Positions 44,956-53,059 of a stretch of 60,012 nucleotides of DNA are shown here, piece after piece (positions within the stretch are counted from its first letter, which is position 1; each line of letters starts with the position of its first letter). The translations under genes and the position numbers were made by a program. The stretch is from NCBI GenBank assembly GCA_029245125.1, contig JAQWPZ010000196.1, positions 1 to 60,012 on the forward strand, read 5' to 3'. The notes beneath the pieces were generated by a model, which did not search any database, was not told the DNA's origin, and saw only the letters and a list, made by a program, of their open reading frames with translations. The DNA is from Rubripirellula sp. Lineage in GTDB: Bacteria; Planctomycetota; Planctomycetia; Pirellulales; Pirellulaceae.

Positions 44956-45684
44956 ATGATGCGATTTGACATCGTCACTTTATTCCCGGCGATCTTCGAC
45001 GGTTACCTCAGCCAAGGTCTGTTGGAAAAGGCGATTCAGCGAGAGCTAGTCGATATCCAACGACACGACCTGAGGGATTGGGCGCCAGATACACCGCACC
45101 GCCCAGTCGATGACAAACCGTTTGGCGGCGGCCCGGGAATGCTGATCCAAGTTGAACCGACAGTCCGATGTGCCGAAGACGTTCAGGCGATGGATACTTC
45201 ATCCCCACCTGAATCGACCCGACGAATCGTACTAACTCCTCAAGGAAAACGCTTCGACCAGCCGATGGCCGAAGAGTTCGCGACCAGTCAACGGCTGATG
45301 CTGTTATGCGGTCGCTACGAAGGATTTGACCAGCGGGTGATGGATATCCTGCAACCGGAAGAAGTCAGCGTAGGTGATTTCGTCTTGAATGGAGGCGAAG
45401 TCGCTGCGATGGTCATCATCGATGCGGTCGTCAGGCTATTGCCCGGCGTCCTCGGCGACGAACTAAGTAACATTGATGATTCCTTCAGCCGCGGTAATCG
45501 GTTGCTGGAATTTCCCCAATACACACGACCCAGAGAGTTTCGCGGACACAAAGTTCCCGACGTTTTGCTCAGTGGTAATCACGCGGCGATCGCCAAATGG
45601 CGAGCCGAGCAGAGCCACCAAAGAACGTTGCAACGACGAAGCGACTTACTGGGCGACAAAACAGATAACAATCCCTCAAAGTGA
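44956..45684 (+). CDS. trmD: tRNA (guanine-N1)-methyltransferase
   Basis: A 242-residue SPOUT-class enzyme that methylates G37 of tRNAs reading CUN, CCN and CGG-type codons, preventing frameshifts. Motifs that form the trefoil knot are [17 protein letters not shown] and [20 protein letters not shown], with [12 protein letters not shown] earlier and the C-terminal [19 protein letters not shown]. There are two adjacent ATGs, at 44956 and 44959. The stop lies ten bases before the rplS ATG. Confidence 0.97.
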   Translation: MMRFDIVTLFPAIFDGYLSQGLLEKAIQRELVDIQRHDLRDWAPDTPHRPVDDKPFGGGPGMLIQVEPTVRCAEDVQAMDTSSPPESTRRIVLTPQGKRFDQPMAEEFATSQRLMLLCGRYEGFDQRVMDILQPEEVSVGDFVLNGGEVAAMVIIDAVVRLLPGVLGDELSNIDDSFSRGNRLLEFPQYTRPREFRGHKVPDVLLSGNHAAIAKWRAEQSHQRTLQRRSDLLGDKTDNNPSK

Positions 45685-45694
45685 GATCGATATC

Positions 45695-46048
45695 ATGTCC
45701 CAAGTCATTATGGATTTGGTTGAAAAGGCGGCGCTGAAAGAAAATCCGCCCGAATTTGAAGGTGGCGATACCGTCGACGTCCACCTCAAGATCCTGGAAG
45801 GCAATAAAGAACGCATCCAAGTCTTTACCGGTGTTGTGATCGGACGCAGCGGCAGTGGAAGCCGCGAAATGTTCGCCGTTCGACGAATCGTCGCCGGTGA
45901 AGGCGTCGAACGAAAGTTTCCCGTTCACAGCCCCCGTATCGAGAAGGTCGAAGTCAAACGAAGCGGCGTCGTCCGGCGCGCAAAGTTGTACTTCCTCCGC
46001 GATCGAGTGGGCAAAGCGGTTCGCTTGAAAGAACGTCGTCGCAACTAA
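45695..46048 (+). CDS. rplS: 50S ribosomal protein L19
   Basis: 117 residues. Family blocks are [22 protein letters not shown] (split here as [14 protein letters not shown]), [35 protein letters not shown] and [19 protein letters not shown]19 lies at the 30S-50S interface. ATG 45695 fits the family. It is the last gene of the ribosomal group and is followed by a hairpin at 46091-46123 that probably ends the transcript. Confidence 0.97.
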   Translation: MSQVIMDLVEKAALKENPPEFEGGDTVDVHLKILEGNKERIQVFTGVVIGRSGSGSREMFAVRRIVAGEGVERKFPVHSPRIEKVEVKRSGVVRRAKLYFLRDRVGKAVRLKERRRN

Positions 46049-46090
46049 GCGAACGGCAGCAGACCGAATCATCGAGTTACACCACTTTAA

Positions 46091-46123
46091 AACGATCCAA
46101 CGCACTCGCGGTGTTGGATCGTT
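46091..46123 (+). terminator. Hairpin after rplS, probable transcription terminator
   Basis: Perfect 11-base arms, AACGATCCAAC (46091-46101) and GTTGGATCGTT (46113-46123), flank an 11-base loop that can pair by two more bases. The sequence after it is CTTCGTATCC, so the U-tract is poor. The hairpin lies 42 bases after the rplS stop. A GTG at 46111, which would extend the next gene upstream, falls inside this hairpin and is therefore an unlikely start. Confidence 0.7.
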
Positions 46124-46155
46124 CTTCGTATCCATTTCACCGGCCGGGGCAGCTT

Positions 46156-46620
46156 GTGAAATTGAATCGGCTCTCGCTGTTCACTCATCTGCAACGCGTC
46201 TACATCGAGTGGCGTTTTGGTGCGATCGATACCACAGCACCGATCGGCTTGCGAGGTGAGCAAGCTGCTGCCCAGCTACTGCGGCGGAAGGGGCTACTCG
46301 TTGTCGCCCACAGTGAATCTGATCGGTGCGGCGAAATCGATCTGATCGCGGTCGATCGCAGAAAACAAACGATCGTGTTTGTGGAGGTCAAGACACTTGC
46401 CACCACTAAGCCAGGACATCCAGCCGATCGAATCGACCGGAGAAAGCAGCAAAAAATCACCCGCACCGCCTTGCGTTACCTGAAAAGAAAGCGATTGCTT
46501 GGAACCGCAACAAGGTTCGATGTCGTTGCCGTATGGTGGCCGAGCGAGCATCCGGTGCCCACTCGAATCGAGCACTACGAATCCGCGTTCGAAGCGACCG
46601 ACTCGTACCAGCTGTACTGA
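46156..46620 (+). CDS. YraN/UPF0102 family nuclease-fold protein
   Basis: About 154 residues from GTG 46156 (GTG 46111 is less likely because it lies in a hairpin). Family motifs of the restriction-endonuclease-like fold are GLRGEQAAAQLLRRKGLLVV, the catalytic-looking CGEIDLIAVDRR, and FVEVKTLATT. The C-terminal RFDVVAVWW is also conserved. Members are small proteins of unclear role, often next to rnhB or rplS, as here. It is convergent with queC, 30 bases apart. Confidence 0.85.
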   Translation: MKLNRLSLFTHLQRVYIEWRFGAIDTTAPIGLRGEQAAAQLLRRKGLLVVAHSESDRCGEIDLIAVDRRKQTIVFVEVKTLATTKPGHPADRIDRRKQQKITRTALRYLKRKRLLGTATRFDVVAVWWPSEHPVPTRIEHYESAFEATDSYQLY

Positions 46621-46649
46621 CCTTGCCGCAGCAGCCTGTCACTCACCGA

Positions 46650-47354
46650 TCACGAATTAATTCCTCTCAAAGCAGGGTCCAGACAACCGTTCTCGTTGAA
46701 GCCCTTTGCCCTCAACAAACAGGCATCGCATCTTCCACATGGCCGTCCGCCCTCAGCCGGGTCGTAGCAGGACAGCGTGGCTCCGTAGTCAACACCGAGC
46801 TCCATTCCCCGAGAAATAATCTGAGCCTTGCTGAGATCAATCAAGGGAGTATGGATGGTGAGTTTCTTTGAATTATTGACGCTGTCTTTAGTCGCCAAAT
46901 TCGCCATCGCCTCATAGGCCGAAATAAACTCCGGCCGGCAATCCGGGTAGCCGCTGTAGTCCAATGCATTGACACCGATGAAGAGGTCTCGAGAAGAGAT
47001 TGTCTCGGCGAATGCGAGTGCGAGTGACAAGAAGACGGTGTTCCGTGCTGGCACATAGGTAACAGGAATGCCATCACCCAAATCATCAACCGACTCCGAT
47101 TTGGGTACCTGAATCGTTTCATCGGTCAGCGCCGAACCACCGAACTGCGCTAAGTCGATCTCAACAACACGGTGAGAGGCTGCCCCCATTTGCCCCGCTA
47201 TTTTCTTCGCGCGATCCAATTCGTAGCGATGACGCTGACCGTATTGAAAACTGATCGTGTGAGGCGAGAACCCCTCCGCCAGCGCAATTGCTAAACAAGT
47301 CGCGCTATCTAGACCGCCCGAGAGCAGTACAACCGCGGGATCACCTTTTAACAT
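46650..47354 (-). CDS. queC: 7-cyano-7-deazaguanine synthase
   Basis: 234 residues of the adenine-nucleotide alpha-hydrolase fold. The PP-loop is [17 protein letters not shown]. The zinc site is in the C-terminal [20 protein letters not shown] (four cysteines). [17 protein letters not shown] is a further family block. It converts CDG to preQ0 for queuosine. No other que gene is in the window and no preQ1 riboswitch is visible, since the gene follows the YhaM-like gene by 18 bases and must share its transcript. Confidence 0.95.
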   Translation of the reverse strand: MLKGDPAVVLLSGGLDSATCLAIALAEGFSPHTISFQYGQRHRYELDRAKKIAGQMGAASHRVVEIDLAQFGGSALTDETIQVPKSESVDDLGDGIPVTYVPARNTVFLSLALAFAETISSRDLFIGVNALDYSGYPDCRPEFISAYEAMANLATKDSVNNSKKLTIHTPLIDLSKAQIISRGMELGVDYGATLSCYDPAEGGRPCGRCDACLLRAKGFNENGCLDPALRGINS

Positions 47355-47372
47355 TGCGAATCCTCTTCAAGC

Positions 47373-48338
47373 TCATTTTTTCCACAGTTTGCGACCAATC
47401 GATGGGTTGTAGTTGGTCCAATTTCCATCGGCCGAGACATCCGACTCCATCACGCTTACGTAAGATGCCAACTTAGCGTCTAGATTATCCAGATGATGCA
47501 AGGCCACCGCCTCAAGCGTCACGGGTAGTTTCGGGCTGCCGAATTCCAACTGCCCATGATGACTGACGATCAAATGCTCCAGTTGATACCGCAGTTCCTC
47601 GGGAATCGGATCTCCCTGCGACGCCAGCAGCGTCATTTTCTCGCCCAACATCTGAATCCCAATCACGATGTGCCCCACGAGTTGACCGCGGTCGGTATAA
47701 GCAATCTCACCATCGCCCGCCAACTCTTCGATCTTACCTGAGTCATGTAAGAACGCTCCCATCATCAAAAGCTCTGTATCGATTTCTGGATAACGCGGAC
47801 CGATGAGTGCGGCGAGGTCCATCAGGTCAACCGTATGGCGAATCAATCCACCGGGGTACGCGTGATGGTTGTTCACTGCCGCAGCCGACTTTTGGAGCTG
47901 CCGCATGAGCTCGGCATCGGCCAAGTACGCCTCACCTAATTTGCGGAGTGACACATTTTTGAATCCGCCGATCATTTGCTGCAGGCGTTCCAGCAAACGA
48001 TCCGATTCCGCATGGTCGTAGCGTTCAAAGTCAGCGGCATCGACCTCTGAAGGATCCATGCGTTCGATGTTCGAAACGATGACCTGCAGGGCACCGTTGT
48101 GGATTTGCGTGCGACAGCGACAGAAAATGTAATCACCGCGGTCGAAAGATTCGAAGATATGCTCATCAGCATTCCAGAACATGCCGGCTATCACTCCAGA
48201 GCGATCAGCCAGTCGCATGAGGATGTATTTTCCACCTTGGCGATTGACCCGCAATTGCTTGTCTGCCGCGCGGAAAGCTTGCTCCAATTGGAGACCATCA
48301 GTCAAATCTGAGATGGCAATACGATTCACGATATTCAA
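47373..48338 (-). CDS. YhaM-like 3'-5' exoribonuclease (OB-fold plus HD domain)
   Basis: 321 residues. The N-terminal ~110 form an OB-like nucleic-acid-binding fold (KYILMRLADRSGVIAGMFWN, GALQVIVSNIERMD). An HD phosphohydrolase domain follows, with metal ligands in GGLIRHTVDLMD, GAFLHDSGKIEEL and HLIVSHHGQLEFG. This is the YhaM/CBF1 layout, a Mn-dependent exonuclease acting on RNA and single-stranded DNA. It is divergent from the kinase gene, with ~250 bases between. Confidence 0.88.
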   Translation of the reverse strand: MNIVNRIAISDLTDGLQLEQAFRAADKQLRVNRQGGKYILMRLADRSGVIAGMFWNADEHIFESFDRGDYIFCRCRTQIHNGALQVIVSNIERMDPSEVDAADFERYDHAESDRLLERLQQMIGGFKNVSLRKLGEAYLADAELMRQLQKSAAAVNNHHAYPGGLIRHTVDLMDLAALIGPRYPEIDTELLMMGAFLHDSGKIEELAGDGEIAYTDRGQLVGHIVIGIQMLGEKMTLLASQGDPIPEELRYQLEHLIVSHHGQLEFGSPKLPVTLEAVALHHLDNLDAKLASYVSVMESDVSADGNWTNYNPSIGRKLWKK

Positions 48339-48585
48339 CTCGGTTGCGAGTATTCAGATCAGAAGGCCTGTCCAAGAGTGACAGGAAGGACGGTGAAGAC
48401 AACAGGCCGCCCGAGCCAACAGGATGGTCGCAGGCCATACAAATTGACAAGATGGGCTGAATTTGCCCAAAGATACTGAACGAGCCCTCTTTTTCCCATG
48501 CTTTTTGATCGTTACTTGTCTCGACCTAATAAGATTAAGATATTGGAACACCGAAGCCCCCCGCCCGAAACGCTACTCGGCTCGC

Positions 48586-50703
48586 ATGCAATCTGATTTT
48601 ATATTGCCGGATTTTCTCGAACCACCCAAACGGGACGGTGAGCTCGGGCGAATGGGTCCCTACCGAATCCTCGGTCAACTTGGGAAAGGGGGCATGGGCG
48701 AAGTTCTTCACGCCCGCGATGCGCGTCTAAATCGAGACGTGGCATTGAAATTCATGAACACCAAATATGCGGTGACACTAGAGAGCCGCCGGCGTTTTGT
48801 GGAAGAAGCGAGATCCATGGCCGCGGTCCATCACGACAATGTCGCCACGATCTTTGAAGTTGGTGTTCACCAAAAGATGCCTTTCATCGCAATGGAATTG
48901 CTCAAAGGCAAACCGCTCAATGTTCTGATCAAAGAAAAACAACGATTTGATTACCGCGAGGTGATGCAGACTGCCAGGGAAGTTTGCAAAGGCTTAGCCG
49001 CAGCTCACAAGAACGGAATTGTTCACCGCGATATCAAACCGGGTAATATTTGGATCGAAGAGCCTAGCGGGCGTGCCAAGATCCTCGACTTTGGCTTGGC
49101 GATCGCGAATGTCATTCCTGACGGTTCGCCCCGAGGTGCCGCCGTCGGCAGTCCCGGATACCTAGCACCTGAACAAGCAAGAAACGACCCCGTCGATGAC
49201 CGAACGGATCTCTACAGCTTGGGCGTTGTGCTCTACCAAATGTGCTCCGGTCGATTGCCGATCCGTGCTGAAACTGTCACCGAACAGATGATTGCCAACA
49301 TCTGCGTGATCCCGCGGCCACTGAAGGAACGCAGCCCCGACACACCAACGCCGGTCTGCGAACTAATTGATCGCTTGCTCGATAAAGAACCACGTAACCG
49401 CCCCAGCTCGGCGGAAGAATTACATTTGTTGATCGGAAAAGCAACGGAGAACTCCGAGTCAGAAAGCAAGATTTCGTTGCAGATTGTGACCGATCCAAAA
49501 GAGCACAAGCCAGCAACCCAACCATCGTCAGCGGATCAACAAAGCAAGGACTCGAGTGGTAAGACAAAAGGTCTATCAACGTGGATCATCCCTGCGGTAG
49601 CCGGAGCCGTCTTGGTCGGCCTGCTACTAGCTTGGTCAAAGATACCGGAGCGTCGCACGGCATCAACGGCAGCCCCCCAAACATCGGTAACGCCCGAGCC
49701 AACCCGGAAAGTCAATTCCGAATCACTGAGACCACTTGCGCTCTCACAGACGACTGGAACCGATAACGTCGTCGCCGGTGATGCAGCTCGGTTCAAATTA
49801 CGGATCGAAAACCGCTCGTTGGGCCCACGCAGTGACCCGCGCATCCTCAATCGAGATTTCCGAGTTGCCGCACAGATCGTGACGATGCTTCGACCCATTG
49901 GAAAAACCCAAAAACAACGCCCAACCTTTCCCAAGAAACTCTCACCACGACAACTCCCAGCCGCTGGTCAAACGGAAGAACTCGACATTCAGTTCCTGAC
50001 CGCTGGTGTTCTCCCTGGCACCTTCGACGTGCTGTTTGAACTGCAGTCTCCCGACGGCAAGACAATCAGCCAGAGCACCTCGCGACTGACCATTCAAGAG
50101 AACCTACGAGACAGCGAGTTGCTTGGATTCCAACGCTTGAGAACACACGCGGGAAACGGCGCCGACACTTTCGTAAAATCAAACTCGCAGCAAGACGTGG
50201 GTGGATCGAGCTCTTTGCAGCTAATCCGAAAAACAGGTGACCAACAATCGCATATCTACCTGCGTTTTGATTTGTCAAAATCAAAAGTCAGCCGAGAACA
50301 GGTCGATCGGGCTGTGTTATTGCTGACCACGCAGGGAGGTGGATTTGTTGGGGCCAGCGAAATATTGGCTTACGGAATTGTCGACGGATTGGCGGATGAC
50401 TGGGCGGAAACCAAACAAGGTCACTTGGCGTGGGACCAATCACCCTGCCGATCAGGAGTCGGCGGCCAGAAATTTCTTGGCAGCTGCCGCTTGGACAATC
50501 GCGGTGACCAATCAAAGGACAAGGCAGACGCGGTCCGCTTGCTCGGCCCCGGACTCGACGATTTCATCCGCACCGCACCGAGTGATCAAATCACAATCAT
50601 GTTGGTTCGTGAAAATCGCGCTGAGAAACCAACGCAATTTAAATCAAAAGAGGGCAAACCGTCACAAGCCCCCGCTCTCGCACTGCGTCGCAGCCCAAAG
50701 TAA
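48586..50703 (+). CDS. Transmembrane Ser/Thr protein kinase with extracytoplasmic DNRLRE-like domain
   Basis: 705 residues. The kinase domain (about 25-285) is complete: glycine loop GKGGMG (33-38), K55 in VALKFM, HRDIKPGN (147-154), DFG (168-170) and GSPGYLAPE. One transmembrane helix lies at about 332-351 (TWIIPAVAGAVLVGLLLAW). The ~350-residue exported part includes a domain with ADTFVKSNSQQDVGGSSSLQ and YLRFDLS, like the DNRLRE/CBM96-type beta domain of planctomycete surface proteins. A signal-transducing receptor is likely. ATG 48586 is preferred; a TTG at 48463 is open too. The next gene is an ECF-sigma-like gene, a common partner of kinases in this phylum. Confidence 0.88.
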   Translation: MQSDFILPDFLEPPKRDGELGRMGPYRILGQLGKGGMGEVLHARDARLNRDVALKFMNTKYAVTLESRRRFVEEARSMAAVHHDNVATIFEVGVHQKMPFIAMELLKGKPLNVLIKEKQRFDYREVMQTAREVCKGLAAAHKNGIVHRDIKPGNIWIEEPSGRAKILDFGLAIANVIPDGSPRGAAVGSPGYLAPEQARNDPVDDRTDLYSLGVVLYQMCSGRLPIRAETVTEQMIANICVIPRPLKERSPDTPTPVCELIDRLLDKEPRNRPSSAEELHLLIGKATENSESESKISLQIVTDPKEHKPATQPSSADQQSKDSSGKTKGLSTWIIPAVAGAVLVGLLLAWSKIPERRTASTAAPQTSVTPEPTRKVNSESLRPLALSQTTGTDNVVAGDAARFKLRIENRSLGPRSDPRILNRDFRVAAQIVTMLRPIGKTQKQRPTFPKKLSPRQLPAAGQTEELDIQFLTAGVLPGTFDVLFELQSPDGKTISQSTSRLTIQENLRDSELLGFQRLRTHAGNGADTFVKSNSQQDVGGSSSLQLIRKTGDQQSHIYLRFDLSKSKVSREQVDRAVLLLTTQGGGFVGASEILAYGIVDGLADDWAETKQGHLAWDQSPCRSGVGGQKFLGSCRLDNRGDQSKDKADAVRLLGPGLDDFIRTAPSDQITIMLVRENRAEKPTQFKSKEGKPSQAPALALRRSPK

Positions 50704-50930
50704 ATCAGCACCGCAGAGTTGTCCCAATCAGGGTTATCCAGGCCAGGGCCTCGCAACCCCATTGATCCGGCGTGAAGACGTGGTTGCCGACAGAACCTAG
50801 TCACTTGTGCCGAACATCGGGATGCCACCCTGACGTCGCTTAATGATTGGCAACGAAAGAAACGCCGGCCTTTACCCAGCTAACGGGCTGCCCAGGCTAC
50901 ATCCGTCTTTCCACCGGTTAAACTATTGGC

Positions 50931-51632
50931 ATGTCGAACGCGCCGCTTGAAGATTCTGGGCGAACCTTGGTTAACCTGGTCCGCACCACTCATCCCTGGA
51001 CCGCAGCAGATAACGCTGCCGGTTTTGTATTACGATACCTCGCACCAATGAGACGTATCCTGATCCAATCACTGGGGTCACCGGGGGAAGCTGACGAAGC
51101 GTTGAGAAAACTCTTATCGCATTTGGTCAGTGCAGGATTTGGCAAGCATCGGCAGGGAAAATTGCGTGATTTCCTCATCAAGGGCATCCGATCGGCCGCG
51201 ATGAAGCGGATCTCTGCGATGCCAGAGGCCGATGCCCAAGCAACCAGCCTGGACGAGCTGACGCCCGACTCGAAAATTTGGCTCACTTTTTGGCGAGAAG
51301 GTCTGCTGGAACGGGCTTGGCGGTCACTGGAGCGTCAGGAACACGCGACGCCGGAAATGCCTTTTTACTCCGTGTTGCATTGCGCGACCGCGAATCCTCA
51401 GTCCACATCAGCCATGCTTGTGGTGCAGGTCGCAGCAGAATTCAAATTGACCCTGGACGAGCAAGCTGTTCAATCGACGCTGATCACCGCTCGCGGACTG
51501 TTCGCGCAAGTCCTTGCCGACGAGGTTGCCGAAACGCTTCAAGACCCAAGCGATGAAGATGTCAAGGAAGAGGTTGCATTGCTGGGATTGAGCAAAGCAT
51601 TCATTGGCATCCATGTCGCCTCCAAAGACTAA
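50931..51632 (+). CDS. Degenerate ECF sigma-factor-like protein
   Basis: 233 residues. Region 2-like helices (FVLRYLAPMRRILIQSLG, GEADEALRKLLSHLV, LRDFLIKGIRSAAMKRI) follow the layout of planctomycete ECF sigma factors, but the usual acidic Asp/Glu cluster is weak. The C-terminal half has the region 4-like AARGLFAQVLADEVAETLQDPSDEDVKEEV-type tail (seen here as LFAQVLADEVAETLQDP), which matches kinase-associated ECF proteins. It likely binds RNA polymerase or is a decayed regulator. It lies 227 bases after the kinase gene on the same strand. Confidence 0.65.
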   Translation: MSNAPLEDSGRTLVNLVRTTHPWTAADNAAGFVLRYLAPMRRILIQSLGSPGEADEALRKLLSHLVSAGFGKHRQGKLRDFLIKGIRSAAMKRISAMPEADAQATSLDELTPDSKIWLTFWREGLLERAWRSLERQEHATPEMPFYSVLHCATANPQSTSAMLVVQVAAEFKLTLDEQAVQSTLITARGLFAQVLADEVAETLQDPSDEDVKEEVALLGLSKAFIGIHVASKD

Positions 51633-51722
51633 TATAAGAGAAATTGTCGCACCCCCTGCCTCCGCCACCAAGGCACTGGAAAACCGCTAGTTCCCGAGTG
51701 ACAATGGAGCAACGGTTTCCCA

Positions 51723-51739
51723 GGTCCCAGTTTGGGACC
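51723..51739 (+). promoter_or_regulatory. Short hairpin in the leader of the repeat-bearing cytochrome gene
   Basis: GGTCCCA and TGGGACC (7-base arms, loop GTT) are followed by a purine-rich run GAAAAAGGAAG. It lies 90 bases after the sigma-like gene. It may end that transcript or act in the downstream leader. Confidence 0.4.
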
Positions 51740-51752
51740 GAAAAAGGAAGAC

Positions 51753-51776
51753 AGCTAATTCGGATGTCCATTAGCT
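51753..51776 (+). promoter_or_regulatory. Inverted repeat AGCTAAT/ATTAGCT
   Basis: Perfect 7-base arms (51753-51759 and 51770-51776) with a 10-base spacer lie 86 bases before the cytochrome ATG. It could be an operator or a hairpin. Confidence 0.4.
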
Positions 51777-51803
51777 CGACAGCGATCCCACCCCCACCTG
51801 ACG

Positions 51804-51823
51804 GCGATCCCACCAGAGATCGC
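51804..51823 (+). promoter_or_regulatory. Inverted repeat GCGATC/GATCGC in the same leader
   Basis: Six-base arms (51804-51809 and 51818-51823) with an 8-base loop lie 38 bases before the cytochrome ATG. The unit GATCCCACC occurs twice just upstream and within it. Confidence 0.3.
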
Positions 51824-51861
51824 TCTCCCCAAATGCACTTAATTGATGGAGCCAAACAAAG

Positions 51862-52992
51862 ATGCAACGTATGTTGACGCGATCATCATGGATATTGGCC
51901 GTCAGTTGCCTGCTAACAGCGACTGGGCTCGCTCAGGAGCCTGAGGCCGATCAGGCCACCGAAGCAACTCAGGCCACCGAAGCAACTCAGGCCACCGAAG
52001 CAACTCAGGCCACTGAAGCAACTCAGGCCACCGAAGCAACTCAGGCCACCGAAGCAACTCAGGCCACTGAAGCAACTCAGGCCACTGAAGCAACGACTTC
52101 GCCGCTGGACGCTGACGGAAAGTTGGTTCAGTTCGAGCGAGACATCGTGCCGATCATGACGAAGTACTGCTTGGAGTGTCATGGTCCGGAAGACGCGAAA
52201 AACGATTTCCGTGTCGACGACCGCGAGATCTTCATGGACTATATCGAACCTGAGGACGCTGATAGCAGCACACTGTACGTCGATTACCTCATCATCGATG
52301 ACGTTGACTGGTTGATGCCACCAACGACTCATGGTGGCCCATTGTCAGCGTCCGATTTAGCGTTGGTTCGTGTCTGGATTAATGAGGGAGCCGATTGGCC
52401 AGAGGACTACAGTTTCGCCAAGGATTCATCCGAGGTGGAGCAAGCAGAAATGGTTCCCGTTGCCGCCGGCCCCCGTCCACTTGCCGAAAGGGTTTGGCAG
52501 GCCCAGGGCTTTCTCCATCCAGCGACTGTTCACTTCCCGATTGCGTTATTCCTGTTAGGCGGCGGATTTGTGGTATTGGGCTGGGTCTGGCCGTCCGTCG
52601 GCACGCAGATCCCACTCGCCTGCCTGTTGCTCGGTGCCGTGACCTGCCTGGCATCCAGTGCGATGGGCTGGTCATTTGCTCCCGAGCGGGGATATGGGTT
52701 CAGCTGGAATCTTTTTGATTGGGACCGAGAGGTGGATGTACACCGCTGGAGCGGATTGATTGTGACGCTCGTCTCCCTCGTCTTGGCGGTCGTCGCCTTG
52801 TTGTCGCTCTGGAAGGGGAGTGAACGGTTGACCAAGATTTGGAAGGTTGGCCTCTTGGTTTGTGCCGGTATGGTCGGTGCCGTAGGACATCAAGGCGGAG
52901 AACTTAGCTATGGTGAAGATTTCTATCCGCGAGCATGGCGAATCTTGACAGACACCGTTGACACCCCACCAGTGGAAACGCAAGACGAGTAG
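51862..52992 (+). CDS. Membrane protein with PSCyt1-type cytochrome domain, ATEATQ repeats and DUF2231-like helices
   Basis: 376 residues. Signal peptide (SSWILAVSCLLTATGLAQ), then eight ATEATQ hexapeptide units (about residues 31-78). A planctomycete-type cytochrome domain follows, with one haem motif C103-x-x-C106-H107 (CLECHGP) and LMPPTTHGGPLSASDLALVRVWI. The C-terminal half has four helices beginning FLHPATVHFPIALFLLGG, the DUF2231 style, with HPATVHFP as the hallmark. The layout suggests a membrane-anchored periplasmic electron-transfer or haem-sensing protein. ATG 51862 or 51871 may be the start. The repeat is between the export signal and the haem domain, so it would be a flexible linker. 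Confidence 0.82.
   Translation: MQRMLTRSSWILAVSCLLTATGLAQEPEADQATEATQATEATQATEATQATEATQATEATQATEATQATEATQATEATTSPLDADGKLVQFERDIVPIMTKYCLECHGPEDAKNDFRVDDREIFMDYIEPEDADSSTLYVDYLIIDDVDWLMPPTTHGGPLSASDLALVRVWINEGADWPEDYSFAKDSSEVEQAEMVPVAAGPRPLAERVWQAQGFLHPATVHFPIALFLLGGGFVVLGWVWPSVGTQIPLACLLLGAVTCLASSAMGWSFAPERGYGFSWNLFDWDREVDVHRWSGLIVTLVSLVLAVVALLSLWKGSERLTKIWKVGLLVCAGMVGAVGHQGGELSYGEDFYPRAWRILTDTVDTPPVETQDE
51952..52095 (+). repeat. 18-bp in-frame tandem repeat, eight copies
   Basis: Eight units of CAGGCCACYGAAGCAACT start at 51952 and recur every 18 bases; the last ends in ACG. The only variation is the third base of the Thr codon (ACC or ACT) and the final base of the last unit. Encoded unit: Q-A-T-E-A-T. 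The near-identity of copies indicates recent expansion or ongoing homogenisation. Confidence 0.95.
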
Positions 52993-53059
52993 AGACGGTT
53001 GCTCACCCGTCGAGACATCAGGCGGGGTATGGTTGTGCGAGATCCGTCTGTCGCCGAGG

